Origin: Gari tellinella
Lineage: Eukaryota > Mollusca > Bivalvia > Cardiida > Psammobiidae
Reading direction: 5' to 3'
Assembly (NCBI GenBank): GCA_922989275.2
Contig: OV277859.1
Coordinates: 34,887,501 to 34,951,500, forward strand
Length of the DNA: 64,000 nt
Positions 1 through 11,400 of the stretch are shown here, piece after piece. The position numbers were made by a program, and so were the translations under genes. Every line of letters starts with the position of its first letter. The stretch's first letter is position 1. The notes beneath the pieces are model-generated. The model saw nothing but the letters and a program-made list of their open reading frames with translations, was not told the DNA's origin and searched no databases.

Positions 1-497
1 CCATTTTCGTGTCATTAAAATCTTTTTAAGCGTCATAGAGGAGTAAAATAATTTTTGGTTTCCAGGAAATGACACATTTCCGTGCTAAATTGTTGTCTGA
101 CTCCAAACTAATTTTGGCGATCATCCCGAATATAACCTTATACTTACTTAGCGTTACTTAGCGTTGATTTCCAGCTCAGGTTCCTCTATGCTGGACTTTT
201 CTTTTTGTGCACGTAGTACTTTACAAAAGCACTGTATTAGAGTAGCCTTATGATCAGGGTTTAAACTGTATTTTGTTTTGTGATAAACTGGGACATATAT
301 ATTTTCCATCCACACTGTGTTAATAAATTGATTCCTAAACATAAGTTTGCGACGTAAATGTGACGTAGTTCTGTTTTGATCCCTGAAATTTCTATTGACT
401 AATTCTATTTTTTATTAAGTCTATACCATTTTGGCTATATATAACTATGGTTATTTGATAAACTGTTTACATTATGTGTATGTTTAACTCTTACAGT

Positions 498-747
498 TAC
501 AGTGGAGAATCTGTTATTCTTTCCCAATAAACGCGTTTACGCTAAAACTATTATTTGCAGTGCAAACAGTTTGGAACCAGATCAGACGCCGGGTAACCCG
601 GCGTCTGATCAGGCTCCAAACTGTTTGCCACCAAGATAAACATGCATTATCAGAATTGTCCAAAAGTTGTACTTTTCTACGTTTTAGTTTTTTGCGTTTG
701 CGTACGTTTGCGTTTAAACGGGAAAGAATAACAGATTATCCACTGTA
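498..747 (+). mobile_element. MITE TA-A copy 1
   Basis: 250 bp from TACAGTGGAGAATCTG to its inverted partner CCACTGTA, with TA at both ends as in Tc1/mariner insertions. The centre is a palindrome around GATCAGACGCCGGGTAACCC. Later TA-A entries share this structure. Confidence 0.9.
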
Positions 748-959
748 ACCCCTTCACAGCCATGACGTCATCAATTGTAAACAATTGTCGTCTGCTTTTA
801 TTTCTCAAATAAATAGCTATGTGACTTAAGAAATATTGAGAAGAGTGTCAAATACATGAAGTTTGGATCCTGATCAGACGCCGCGTAACGCCGCGTCTGA
901 TCAGGATCCAAACTGTGTGCAAATAACAATTGTACTCGGGTAATGGCAGTGAAGGGGTT
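747..959 (+). mobile_element. MITE E (AACCCCTTCAC ends), copy 1
   Basis: AACCCCTTCACAGCCATGAC to GGCAGTGAAGGGGTT; central palindrome GATCAGACGCCGCGTAACGC. Abuts TA-A copy 1. Confidence 0.8.
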
Positions 960-1440
960 TACCTATAGCACAAGGTACTAGTGTCATCTGATTATCAGAT
1001 ATGATTTAGTGTAGGGCCACCAAATAGACCGGAAGTGCTTCATGGTGTAAAAGTCCGGCGAAGAATAGGTCCAAACATTTTTTTTTGTCTCAGAATAGCT
1101 GTTTGTCAAATATTTTTTACCGTTTTGTGCTTTTTATGTAAAACATGAATACTACAGAATAGATACTAAGACTTTCTGTCATTATGATGCTATAGAGAAA
1201 GTATATGAGCTGAGTTTATGCAGGTGCCTATGTCAAAAGCTTGCAGAACACCAGTCATGTCACTGAAGCCAAGATATTTCTCTTATATGCCACATGCCCC
1301 TGCATTTTTCAGTTGTGCGTTTGTTTATATTTAGGGGAAAGATAGGTGAAGCACCTATGGTTGGCATAAAAATTGTCATTTTGTTTACCTTGGAATTGAC
1401 ACAATTAATATGAATTATGTAGAGATCCGAATTGGTGACC

Positions 1441-1632
1441 CAGGGTTCCAGATAAGAGGGAGTAAACCGAACAAATCCAGCATGTTCTCACTTATTTCAG
1501 CATCAAATCCTATGGTGTTACTACTCATTAGAATCGCCTCTTCGAGACGGTTCTAATAAGTAGGACACCATAGGGTTTAAAGCAGAAATAAATATTTAAA
1601 TTTTTGAAATACTCCCCTTATCTGGAACCCTG
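1441..1632 (+). mobile_element. hAT-like MITE H, copy 1
   Basis: CAGGGTTCCAGATAAGAGGG to CCCCTTATCTGGAACCCTG. Flanks GGTGACCC and GGTGACCT give an 8-bp target duplication with one mismatch, as in hAT elements. Confidence 0.8.
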
Positions 1633-1972
1633 GTGACCTATCTCCTTTATTCCTTCATCGCAAAATATTTTCGTCTGCTCGAATCATTTCACCGCCAATA
1701 TATGGTCTGCTTCAAACACCAGCCAACAGTTCAGATTTAGATGAGACGCCGAGTAAATTAGCTTCTCATCTTAGTCAAAACTGTTTAATAATGTAGTTAT
1801 ACGTTTTGAAAGAAATGCTGATAAATTAATTCTGGGACATTTTCAGATGACAATTTGCAGACGACAATCACTTTTTGTGCTAAAATAAAATGTACAATGA
1901 ATGCTGCGCTGTATCTTATTTAATCACAATAACGTAAAGAATATGAAATATAGCCACACAGCAAACACTATA

Positions 1973-2222
1973 TACAGTGGAGAATCTGTTATTCTTTCCC
2001 AATAAACGCGTTTACGCTAAAACTATTATTTGCCGTGCAAAAAGTTTGGAGCCAGATCAGACGCCGGGTAACCCGGCGTCTGATCAGGCTCCAAACTGTT
2101 TGCCACCAAGATAAACATGAATTATCAGAATTGTCAAAAAGTTGTACTCTTCTACGTTTTAGCGCTTTGCGTTTGCGTACGTTTGCGTTTAAACGGGAAA
2201 GAATAACAGATTCTCCACTGTA
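1973..2222 (+). mobile_element. MITE TA-A copy 2
   Basis: 250 bp, terminal repeats and central palindrome intact, nearly identical to copy 1. Confidence 0.9.
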
Positions 2223-2282
2223 ATCAACACATAGTAGTCTATTATCGACTTTATATTTAACCCTTTCACTCTCAATGACGCT

Positions 2283-2533
2283 TTAACCCTTTACCGCATA
2301 TCCCGTTTCTGGTTTTGAAAACAGTTGGCCAATTAATGCAGGTTGAAAGTAAAGCAGAATGCGCATTAAGGCGCATTCTGCTTTACTTTCAGCCTGCTTT
2401 TAGTTATAATCTGCTAGAAAATAGGTGTTTTTTCTTGTAATACATATTCATAACTGTATAAATTGGAACTATTTCTTTCAGTGGAGGAATAAATCAGAGG
2501 CGTAAAAGGCGTATTTATGGGGTAATGGGTTAA
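2283..2533 (-). mobile_element. MITE TTAA-B copy
   Basis: TTAACCCTTTACCGCATA to GGTAATGGGTTAA; central palindrome AGCAGAATGCGCATTAAGGC. TTAA at both ends. Confidence 0.85.
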
Positions 2534-2539
2534 AGCGCG

Positions 2540-2702
2540 TTTGCAAACAGTAAAGGTCTTGATCAGACGCCACGTAACGCGGCGTCTGACCAGGACCTTA
2601 ACTATTTGACACTCTAATCGATATTCATTCAGTCATACAACCTTAAATCTAGCTTTGAAACAATAATAAAGCAGACGACAATAAAGCGGTGAAGGGGTTA
2701 AC
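2540..2702 (+). mobile_element. MITE E, left end missing
   Basis: Central palindrome GATCAGACGCCACGTAACGC and right end GCGGTGAAGGGGTTAA; abuts TTAA-B. Confidence 0.65.
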
Positions 2703-2970
2703 GTATCCCGAATAACTTGATCATGAAAGGAATAATAACTACGATCGTTCATTACAAAAAGTAATGTTTTATTCAATTCAAGCTGATTTTCGTAAATATT
2801 TCACTGAATTACTTGCAGTTTAACCTTTACCACCCCCCCATTTGTTTGTAATTAAGGGACATCATATCCGTCTTACATCCACCGACACTTCTCCAGTTTA
2901 GGAACTAGTTCAGCAGACGTCATACTGACATTAGACATACGACCGAACTTCGATATCTCGAGCTTGTTTG

Positions 2971-3215
2971 ACTCATTGTCCCCTGAAACTTCCAATGGAC
3001 CATTCCAGTTTGCAATGGAGGCTGGTCCAATTTAGACTACATGTATTTCGTTGGTGTTATTTTTTTAAAATAAATTGCAAAATGACAAACAGTGAAGTCC
3101 CTGATCAGAGGGCTCCTGCAGGAGCCCTCTGATCAGGGACTTCACTGTTTGCAGAAGACAAGTGTACTGTTCACAGGTACACATTGGGTAAATGACGCAT
3201 ATATACGTCACAAAG
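2971..3215 (+). mobile_element. MITE I, diverged ends
   Basis: TTGTCCCCTGAAACTTCCAA and a perfect 60-bp palindrome centred on GGGCTCCTGCAGGAGCCC near 3118. Confidence 0.7.
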
Positions 3216-3970
3216 GCTCAATTAGTTACATGTAAGTCAAACGTATTTGTATTTAAAACATTGAAAAACGGATATGTTCGACTTCGGTAAGTTCATTGTA
3301 ATAAAATTCAAACGTAGAAATACAAATACTTTCGACTGAAGCGAGTTCGTGATACATGTACCAAGGTTCGATTGCTTTTATAGAGCGGTGTCAATGGGAC
3401 TTACGGTCAATAAACTATTGATATGATGAACTATTTGTGGCTCAGGGGAATAGTCCATGAAGTTGATGAAGTGTTGCTGATTTGTCAGGTTATGTCTTGA
3501 TAACTAGTGTTGTTCCGGTAATCGTTTATGACAATAACGCGAGTTTTATATTTCGATTAATAATCGGTGTTGATTTTGCACGTACAAAACATCGATTAAA
3601 TATTTAGTTGCTTAAAGCTATATAAAATTATCACAGAAAACTCCATTATGTAATTTCGTACTGCTTTAATACTATAACAAATTACTCCATTTTTACGCAA
3701 TTTATTTATTCCTCCACTGCCAAAATATTTCCAATTCATACTGTCACAAAATGTTTTTTATATTCTAGCAGAGATTAGCATAAAAGCATAATGGAAGTAA
3801 AGCAGAATGTGGTTTCTTTAAAACTAAACCAGGCTGTAGAGTAACGGGTTATCTATCGCTTTTCCTTACTACCATAGACGAATGAATTTAGCCGGTATTG
3901 CAAACAGGGTGGTTCATGACCAAACGCTTCACAAGACACCGTTTAATCGAGTTCTAAACATTTTGGCACG

Positions 3971-4220
3971 TACAGTGGAGAATCTGTTATTCTTTCCCGA
4001 TAAACGCGTTTACGCTAAAACTATTTTTTCTTTTACAAACAGTTTGGAGTCAGATCAGACGCCGGGTATCCCGGCGTCTGATCAGGCTCCAAACTGTTTG
4101 CCACCAAGATAAACATGAAATATCAGAATTGTCCAAAAGTTGTTCTTTTCTACGTGTTAGCGCTTTGCGTTTGCGTATGTTTGCGTTTAAACGGGAAAGA
4201 ATAACAGATTCTCCACTGTA
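3971..4220 (+). mobile_element. MITE TA-A copy 3
   Basis: 250 bp; central palindrome reads GGGTATCCC instead of GGGTAACCC. Confidence 0.9.
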
Positions 4221-4577
4221 CAGTCAACCCGTCAAAGAAAAAGGTTTGCACAGAATTGCAGACTACAAATTGTAAGAGGCGATATACTGTCCGCGTATTG
4301 CGTAAGGGTTAAACATTCTGCTAAATTTGGGTGTGAAATATTTAAATACTTGTTTTATGAGTGTCTTTAAAGGTCATATTAGAGAAAATAATATTTGTCA
4401 GAATGGGGATTCGAAATTGTGACTCCGAGGCAACAAAATGTCATGGATGCAAACCTTCAGTAGTCTTTAACCTAACGACATGGCTTACGTACAGCCTAAT
4501 ACATGTATAAGCATCTATATACTGTAGTAATTCATAGAAATCCTATAAATAAACCTCGCTTTCTGAAATTCAATAGC

Positions 4578-5529
4578 TTAAGGGTGTATCAATGTCATGA
4601 GCCATTTTTTTCAAAGTATTAAACTTTTTTTCTATCATTGTTTTTTTGGAAGAGCTATTTATGATGAATGAAATAATGAAAAAAAATATATATGGTGGTG
4701 TCCTTTTTTTTGAGCTACAGCGATTTGAAAAAGGTATGTCAAATTTGGATTTTTTTTCTTCAAATTTTACCCATTCAGAGTACAAGTTTCAGTAAAATCT
4801 ATTTCAAAACAAAACAAAAATGTTAATTTGGGTTTTCTTTATTTATTTCATGTCTATGGTGGTATGTTCACAAATATAAACCAAATTTAGACAAAGCAGG
4901 CACCAGGTTTGAACAATATGGATCCTTGAATATCAAAAATATGCTTGATATAGGGCATGATTATATTAGATTTTTTTATTTTATGAAAAAAAGTAAAAAA
5001 GTTTGAAAATGAAATAGTTCTAGTATTTAACTTTTTCTTATATTCTACCAGATGAAAGCCCATACTAAGGCAGTTCAAAATATGAAAAGAAATTGAAAGG
5101 TCAGTGTTGAAAATTTTGAGTTATTAAAGTAAAAAGAGTTATCACCCCTTACAAAGTTTACAAAAAAGTACCATATCGATGATATTTAGAGCTTTATAAA
5201 TTTCACATTTGGTGCCTTATTTTTCTTAAATTAGTTTTTGTATGAAGAAATACTACCATAGATAGGAAATAAATAACACAAACCCAAATTATCATATTTG
5301 TTTTCATTTAAAATGGGTTTTATTGAAGCGGGCTATTTGAAAAGGACAAAATAAGAGGAAGTGGGTGGGGTAAATTTTACATGGCCGTAGAGCCAATTGT
5401 TGTTCACCAAAATGTACACTTTTTCTATTTTTTCATTCATCTTAAATAGCTCTTCAATACAAAACCATCATAGAGTGTTTTCATATACTTTGAAAAGTTC
5501 CCAAATTCATGACATTGATACACCCTTAA
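4578..5529. mobile_element. 952-bp TTAA-flanked inverted-repeat element
   Basis: TTAAGGGTGTATCAATGTCA at the left and TGACATTGATACACCCTTAA at the right are perfect inverted repeats (23 bp with the next TGA/TCA). No coding frame inside; a non-autonomous piggyBac-type element is the best guess. Confidence 0.8.
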
Positions 5530-5705
5530 GCATACGATTTTGAAATAACTTGCAATCACAAATGAAAAATAAGAAATGAATTCGACAATGTTTCTTTGAC
5601 TTTTTTACATGTCTATAATCAAATTTGAATGCTATCACACTAATGACATATTTGATGTTAAGTTTCGGGAAAATTAGCTTCTGGTTGACAGTCTCGTAAC
5701 CCGTT

Positions 5706-7385
5706 ATTATTATTATTATTATACCAGATTTATATAGCGCTCTTTTCACACAGGGGTTGTGCGTTCAAAAGCGCTTCACATGAAGTTACACAAATGTACC
5801 TACAAACAAGAAAAGACAAAATAACTACAATATGATCTAAAATAAACATGAATAAACATATAAAAGACAGCCCCCAAAATGGCGATCACATTACTCCCAT
5901 CAATCATCAATGAAGCAACCGGCTTCTGATTGTCGACCGATAGAAACAATAGTAGAGCGCCCAAATGCAGGCCGCCAGGAAAAGACAAATAACTACAATT
6001 AGATATAAAATAAACGTACAAAAGACAGCCCCCAAAATGGCGATCACGTTACCCCATCAATCAAGAGCAACGAAGCAAATGGCTTCTTTATGCGGACTGA
6101 TAGAAATAACAGTAGAGCGCCCAATGAAGGCCACTAAACATACAGAAGACAGCCCCCAAAACGGCGATTGCACTACCTCAACAATCGAGAGCCACGAAGC
6201 AAATGGCTTCTTTATGCCGACTGATAGAAATGATAGCAGAACGCCCAATGCAGGCCGCCCAATGTAACATAACTAGGAAAAATAGCATGCGACAATAACT
6301 AAAATTTCTATAAGAGACCGAAAACCAGATAATACTCCAGAAACTCCCATTTGGACCCACAACATCTACAGCAAGAACATATCGCATAGGTAGCAGTGTT
6401 CTAATAACAAATATTAAAGTAATGTGTTTTCAGATGCTTTTTGAAAACTGCAACTGAGCTTGCATCTCTAATGTCTGATGGTAGACTGTTCCAGAGCTTT
6501 GGGGCTGCATGCATGAAACTTCTATCTCCAAACCTCACCAAACGACTCCTCGGTACAACCAGCGATACTGATTTAGTTGCAGACCACAGCTCTCTTCGAG
6601 GTTTATACACGTCAAGCATATTGACAATGTACCTTGGAGAATCATTGCACATGGCTTTGTATGTGAGTGTCAGAATTTTGAATTCAATTCTGTGTTGAAC
6701 TGGAAGCCAGTGAAGATCCTTCAAGACTGGAGTGATGTGATTGTACCGAGGGGTCCTGGTAATGATGCGGGCTGCTGTATTTTGCACACGCTGTAGTTTG
6801 CATAATGTGTTTTGGGGAATCCCATACAGCAGTGAGTTGCAGTAGTCAATTTTTGAAGTGACCAGAGAATTGATCAAGGTCTTTGTAGCTTCTGGAGAGA
6901 GGTACTGTCTAATATGACCTATCTGCCGCATCTGTGAGTAGCCAGACCTGCACACAGCGTTAATGTGCTGTGTCATATCCATTTGGGAATCCAATCTAGC
7001 ACCAAGATTCTTCACACATACTGATGGTTTGATTTTAGAGTTTCCCACTTGTACGTGAAAATCTCCAGGAACGTTAAACTTTTTTGAATGAAACAGTATG
7101 ACCTCAGTTTTGTCAGTGTTCAGCTTCAACATGTTCTGGTGCATCCATGATACTATGTCTTTTAGACACCCTTCGACTTTTGAAAGGGCTTCTTGTTGAC
7201 AAGATGTGTCTTTAGGCTTAAATGACAAGTATAACTGTGAATCATCTGCATAGAAGTGATGATCCAGCTGATGATTTCTGCAAATTGAGCCGACAGGTTT
7301 TGTGTACAAGATGTAGTTCTTCGGCCCAAGGACTGACCCCTGTGGTACACTATATTTCATTTGAACTGGGGCAGATAATTCGCCA
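5706..7385 (-). pseudogene. 5'-truncated LINE (CR1/L2-like) with reverse-transcriptase 3' part
   Basis: An open frame on the minus strand (about 7375 to 6401) starts inside the reverse-transcriptase domain at VPQGSVLGP and has the catalytic FYADDSQLYLSF, then the thumb/connection part (KTEVILFHS, VKNLGARLD, SKIDYCNSLLYG, LQRVQNTAARI, LHWLPVQHRI, APKLWNSLP) and a natural-looking C-terminus HLKTHYFNICY. The finger half and the endonuclease are missing, as is usual after incomplete reverse transcription. The 3' UTR runs left to 5706 and ends in GCGCTATATAAATCTGG plus a TAATAATAA tail, typical of CR1/L2-type elements. The remaining frame is unbroken, so the copy is fairly young. It lies just 3' of gene 1 on the same strand. 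Confidence 0.85.
5860..6262. repeat. Tandem repeat inside the LINE 3' UTR (about 3 units)
   Basis: Three units begin GACAGCCCCCAAAATGGCGA near 5867, 6025 and 6144 and carry GCAAATGGCTTCTTTATGC and AGAGCGCCCAATGCAGGCC. Spacings are about 158 and 119 bp. Confidence 0.8.
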
Positions 7386-7387
7386 CA

Positions 7388-7632
7388 AATACGCCTTTTT
7401 CGCCTATAATTTATTCCTCCACACCTCGGAAGAAAATTAGTTCTATTCAAATAGACCTAGTCATGAATTTGCCCCCTAAGAAATATATTCTACATCCTAG
7501 CAGATGGTAGATTAAAGCAGGCTGAAAGAAAAGCATAATGAACCTTAATGCACATTTTGTTTTAGTTTCAATCCACTTTACACTGTCATCTGTCTTTAAA
7601 TGTAGGAACAGGTTATGGGTAAATGGTTGAAC
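7388..7632 (+). mobile_element. MITE TTAA-B, degraded
   Basis: AATACGCCTTTTTCGCC... TTAAAGCAGGCTGAAAGAAA ... ACAGGTTATGGGTAAATGG; borders the truncated end of the LINE. Confidence 0.6.
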
Positions 7633-7686
7633 GTAACTCAACTCTGAATAGTACAAATCTGATCTTAACAAAAACGTATGGAACTA

Positions 7687-8471
7687 TTAACTTCCATCCA
7701 CAATACTCGAGTCTTCATCATAACTGCCACGCCAAATACTGTCCATAATCCTTGTCTTCATTTTCACAACTATAGCTGTTTCTCGCAGCTGTTCCGCTGT
7801 AGTAACTTTATTCCCTCGCTTCTTGTTGACACCGGCCTCGATCAGAAAGCCAATGTCTATCGCTAGTGATAATGGGCCTATTGCGGCAGCTGCCGCTGCA
7901 GCGGCAGTGCTACCAATTCTTGCAGCAGCGATCCCCATAGCTACGAAGCCATGTGTCATTCTGAAAGCTGAACCTAGAGCTAGAAAACCTCTTAGATCCG
8001 CGCTAGGAGCCTCATTCACGTCTTCTGCGTCTTCATGTTTTTGTTTCAAAAACAAACTCTCGACCACTCTTAATCGTTCTTGAACATTTACTTCAATACT
8101 GGAAATCTCTTGCTGGATATCCTTTATGTGATTTATGGACTTAATTTGTTTGACCGCTTCAAACCCGCGGGCACTTCCACTGACGATCCCGGCACCGGCG
8201 CCAATAGCTGCTCCAGCTATTGTGAGACCGAGTGAGACGCCAAATGTGACAGGTGACAGTGCTAGACCAGTGATGGCCAGAACACTACCAATAACACCAG
8301 TTGAAGATCCTCCAATAACGGCCAGATTGACTTTTTTCCTTCTCTCTTCCATTGCTGAACTGTCGTCTCGACAACCTCGGTATAAGGCATTAACAAGTTG
8401 TAGTCTTTTAAGTAAGGCATTCTCCAATTCCTTCATTGCACTGTACTTACACAAATGTAGACATGTGTCCT
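7687..8471 (-). CDS. Gene 1 terminal coding exon 7: apolipoprotein L-like domain (residues 365-625)
   Basis: Acceptor TTACATTTCAG at 8482-8472; stop at 7689-7687. After a helical lead-in (MKELENALLKRLQLVNALYR, 377-396) comes the ApoL signature: residues 413-463 contain VIGSVLAITGLALSPVTFGV and then SLGLTIAGAAIGAGAGIVSG. The 'GL.L.P.T.G.SL.L...G' spacing is that of apolipoprotein L proteins. A helical hinge follows (about 466-512), then a second hydrophobic stretch (527-577) with eight alanines in a row (554-561), and a charged tail. Known family members insert in intracellular membranes and some form ion channels; a lytic or channel role here is inference. No secretion signal is present in this exon, so it should act inside the cell. 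Confidence 0.85.
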
Positions 8472-11400
8472 CTGAAATGTAAGTAGTTTAAAATTCCAAA
8501 AGAAGCAGGTTTTATTAAGGCAAGCTATATATATTTAAACTATTACAGACACGGTAAGAATGATTTGTAAAGAAGTGACATCTTAATATAACAGGTTTGA
8601 ATGGCATTTAAGATAAACTAAACATTTTCTCTATAAAAATGTGAGTACTTATTTGGTAAAAATTATATTTCAAATTCATGCTATAATCCTATTAACTACA
8701 AAGGAATCGACGTTTATTTTTTCTGTTCATGTGCGGTAATCTATTCAAACCACATGCATGTTAAAGTAAAGATCCCACTTCTAAGACTACTAGAACGAAT
8801 GATTGTATGAAACACATGTGGTGTCTAGAAGCTGTAACCTGTCCTTAAACTCTAATAATTAGTACCGTTGTCTCTATTCCAAGTTATGTTTAATAATTTT
8901 CAAAAGATTCAACCATAATTAATAAACACAGACATGTAAGTGGTCGTAACAGAGGGTTTCACTGGGTCTGTCTACTAGCTATAGACGAGGGCAATGTGTC
9001 CAAGTCGACGTCAAAACAATTCTGTTGTTTTTACTCATAAAACCCTTCGAGACGATTCTATTTAGTAGAGAAAAAATAAAGAAAACATGGTAATATTCAG
9101 GAAAATGTGAATAAACCAATACTTAGTCACGCGCATAATAGAGAAAATCTTAGTCGCCTTGTATAAATTATTCATGATCGTATTATTCTAACCTTAGCAA
9201 AACATTTATTTCTTTACTAAATAATGCGATTGTCAGTAGTTATTTTACATTAAAAGTGCTGTCTTTTCACTGGAAATGGTTCTTCTGTTAAATTGGCAGT
9301 ATTGGCTACTAAACAGAACACAGGCTGGAACAAATATGTTATTTACCAGACAGAAACAGTTCGCCATACCCAAGACATTTCAAAATGGTAACTTCACGTC
9401 TTTCCAGCAGAATCTGCAAATGAATTATAATTAACATTAGCGTTTTTACTTTTTTTTTGGAAAATTCTAACTTCCCTTCTTACACATATACTTGTTTTCA
9501 TTACAATACACAGTATACTGGAGAACGTGAACGGCTTGTAAAATTCCAGCCGTACATTCACATCAAACGAAATAATCGTAACGGCTGTAAAATGCATTTT
9601 ATGAAACTGTATGCATGTACGCCTTGTATTGAAAAACAGCTATGCCACTCAATATATACACATCACTAGTCGCTCTTGTAAAACAGAGCAATACATTCAG
9701 CTCTCGACGCATTCGACGGTAACAGTCAAGCTCACGAGCGCCTTTTGCAAGTTTGTTCGGTTGTAACCGTCAAGTGCAAGTGTCACTCGTCATTATACTT
9801 ATTTTATCAAAATATTCATTTTTTTTGTTACTATGAGAAAAAACAGCAGATAGCAATTTTAAGCAGAATATATTGTAGAAGACAAACGTTAGACATTATT
9901 GTCTTGTTTAGGGAACTGCGGCAAGGGTCGTTGTAAGGAGGGAGTCGTTGTTTGGAGGGCCATTATAGAGAGGGGCGCTGTACCACCAATAACTAAATTA
10001 ATTGAATGTCAATATATACACCTGTAACACATGATATATTAATCATGCATTATTTACGTATTTACGCACTGCATTTGTATTGGTATTTTGTTTATTTGCA
10101 CGTTTGTTTATCATCGGCCGGAGGACTAAATTTCTAAATAAACAATTGTCGTAATGCTTTACTTCAGTCTCGCTTATAAAAAGGTGAATACGACGTGTTG
10201 AATACAGCATTCTTTTTTTTTATTTGATAGCAGTGCTTCGGAATGAGAGGTTTTTTTTCTATGGTAAGAGCATTGGTCATACTAATAGGTTGGCCAGTTG
10301 CAATGAAAGTGTGTATGTCGTAATTAAGTTTTCAATTTTGTCGATTGCATTATTTGTTTTAGGCAAAATTCATTCGCTTAGATTTCCATCTATCATAAGA
10401 CTAATTTATTTACATCAAATTCACATCTAGGTATATTATAAAACACGTTTTGCAAATTGTACAGCTAAAATAATTAAAGCGGAGCTAAGAAAATTAATTA
10501 CGTCACAATTAGGATAAAAACTGAGCAATTTTCATTCAAATATCACAAGATGCTACCTTCAGACCTATAAAAGAATACTCTCCTGGACGATTAAATCTAG
10601 ATTATTTAACTGATTTGCATCCAATTGAAAGTAGGTTTGCACACATAGACTTACTCTAAGCTTTCCATTTTCCTTTAATTTCCTGAATAGAATAGTACTA
10701 GTATATCTTAATTTCATATACAGGCGAACTTCTATAACTGGAACTTGTTTAGGTCAACCTACATACAGTGGAGAAAACATTATTCTTTCCCGTTTAATCC
10801 TTTCCCCCATACATGTATAAGCGACTTTTAGCGTATTTAGTTTATTGAAATTCCTCCGCTGAAGAAACTAGTTCCAGTTTATACCCTCATGAACAATTAC
10901 CATTACAAATATTTTATATAGCATATCAGATTTTAGCTTAAAGCAGGCTGAAAGTAAAGCAGAATGTGCCTTAAGGCACATTCTGCTTTTCTTTCAACCT
11001 GCTTTAAGTGGTCACATGTCTTCAAAACTATAAACATGCTATGAGGTAAAGGGTTAAACGCAAACGAACGCAAACGCATTGCAGATACAACTTATTGACA
11101 ATCCTGATCTTTATTTAAATCTGGGTGGCAAACAGTTCGGAGCCTGATCAGACGCCGGGTTACCCGGCGTCTGATCTGGCTCCAAACTGTTTGCATTGGA
11201 AATAATAGTTTAAGCGTAAACGCGTTTGTTGGGAAAGAATAAAGTTTTCTCCACTGTATCTGTAACTCTAAGTTAAAAGTGTTTCAACTTCAAAATACGG
11301 ATATGTCGACTTAATCGCTATTGAAATAATGAAGACAAACTTCAGAAATACGGGGTGTTTGAGTTCGACTTGTGCGAGTTCGATATCTACAAAAGTTCGA

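Larger units (their letters stand above)
1..4577. other. Gene-free stretch
   Basis: Outside the MITEs listed (TA-A x3, E, TTAA-B, H, I) I see no coding signal. 1-497 holds nothing recognisable; 3240-3370 resembles a degraded MITE J and 3600-3850 a degraded TTAA-B. Confidence 0.7.

Noticed and set aside
560..748. Recurring 60-100 aa open frames with the same arginine-rich start (also at 2035, 25868, 41375, 44108, 46692 and others)
   Set aside because: They are all the same stretch of the TA-A MITE, running through its palindrome; length and frame vary with the flank and there is no splice or protein signal.
6441..7440. Plus-strand frames opposite the LINE
   Set aside because: Antisense shadows of the reverse-transcriptase frame.
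7823..8482. Plus-strand frames opposite the ApoL exon
   Set aside because: Shadows of the real minus-strand exon, rich in Ala/Pro because of its Gly/Ala codons.
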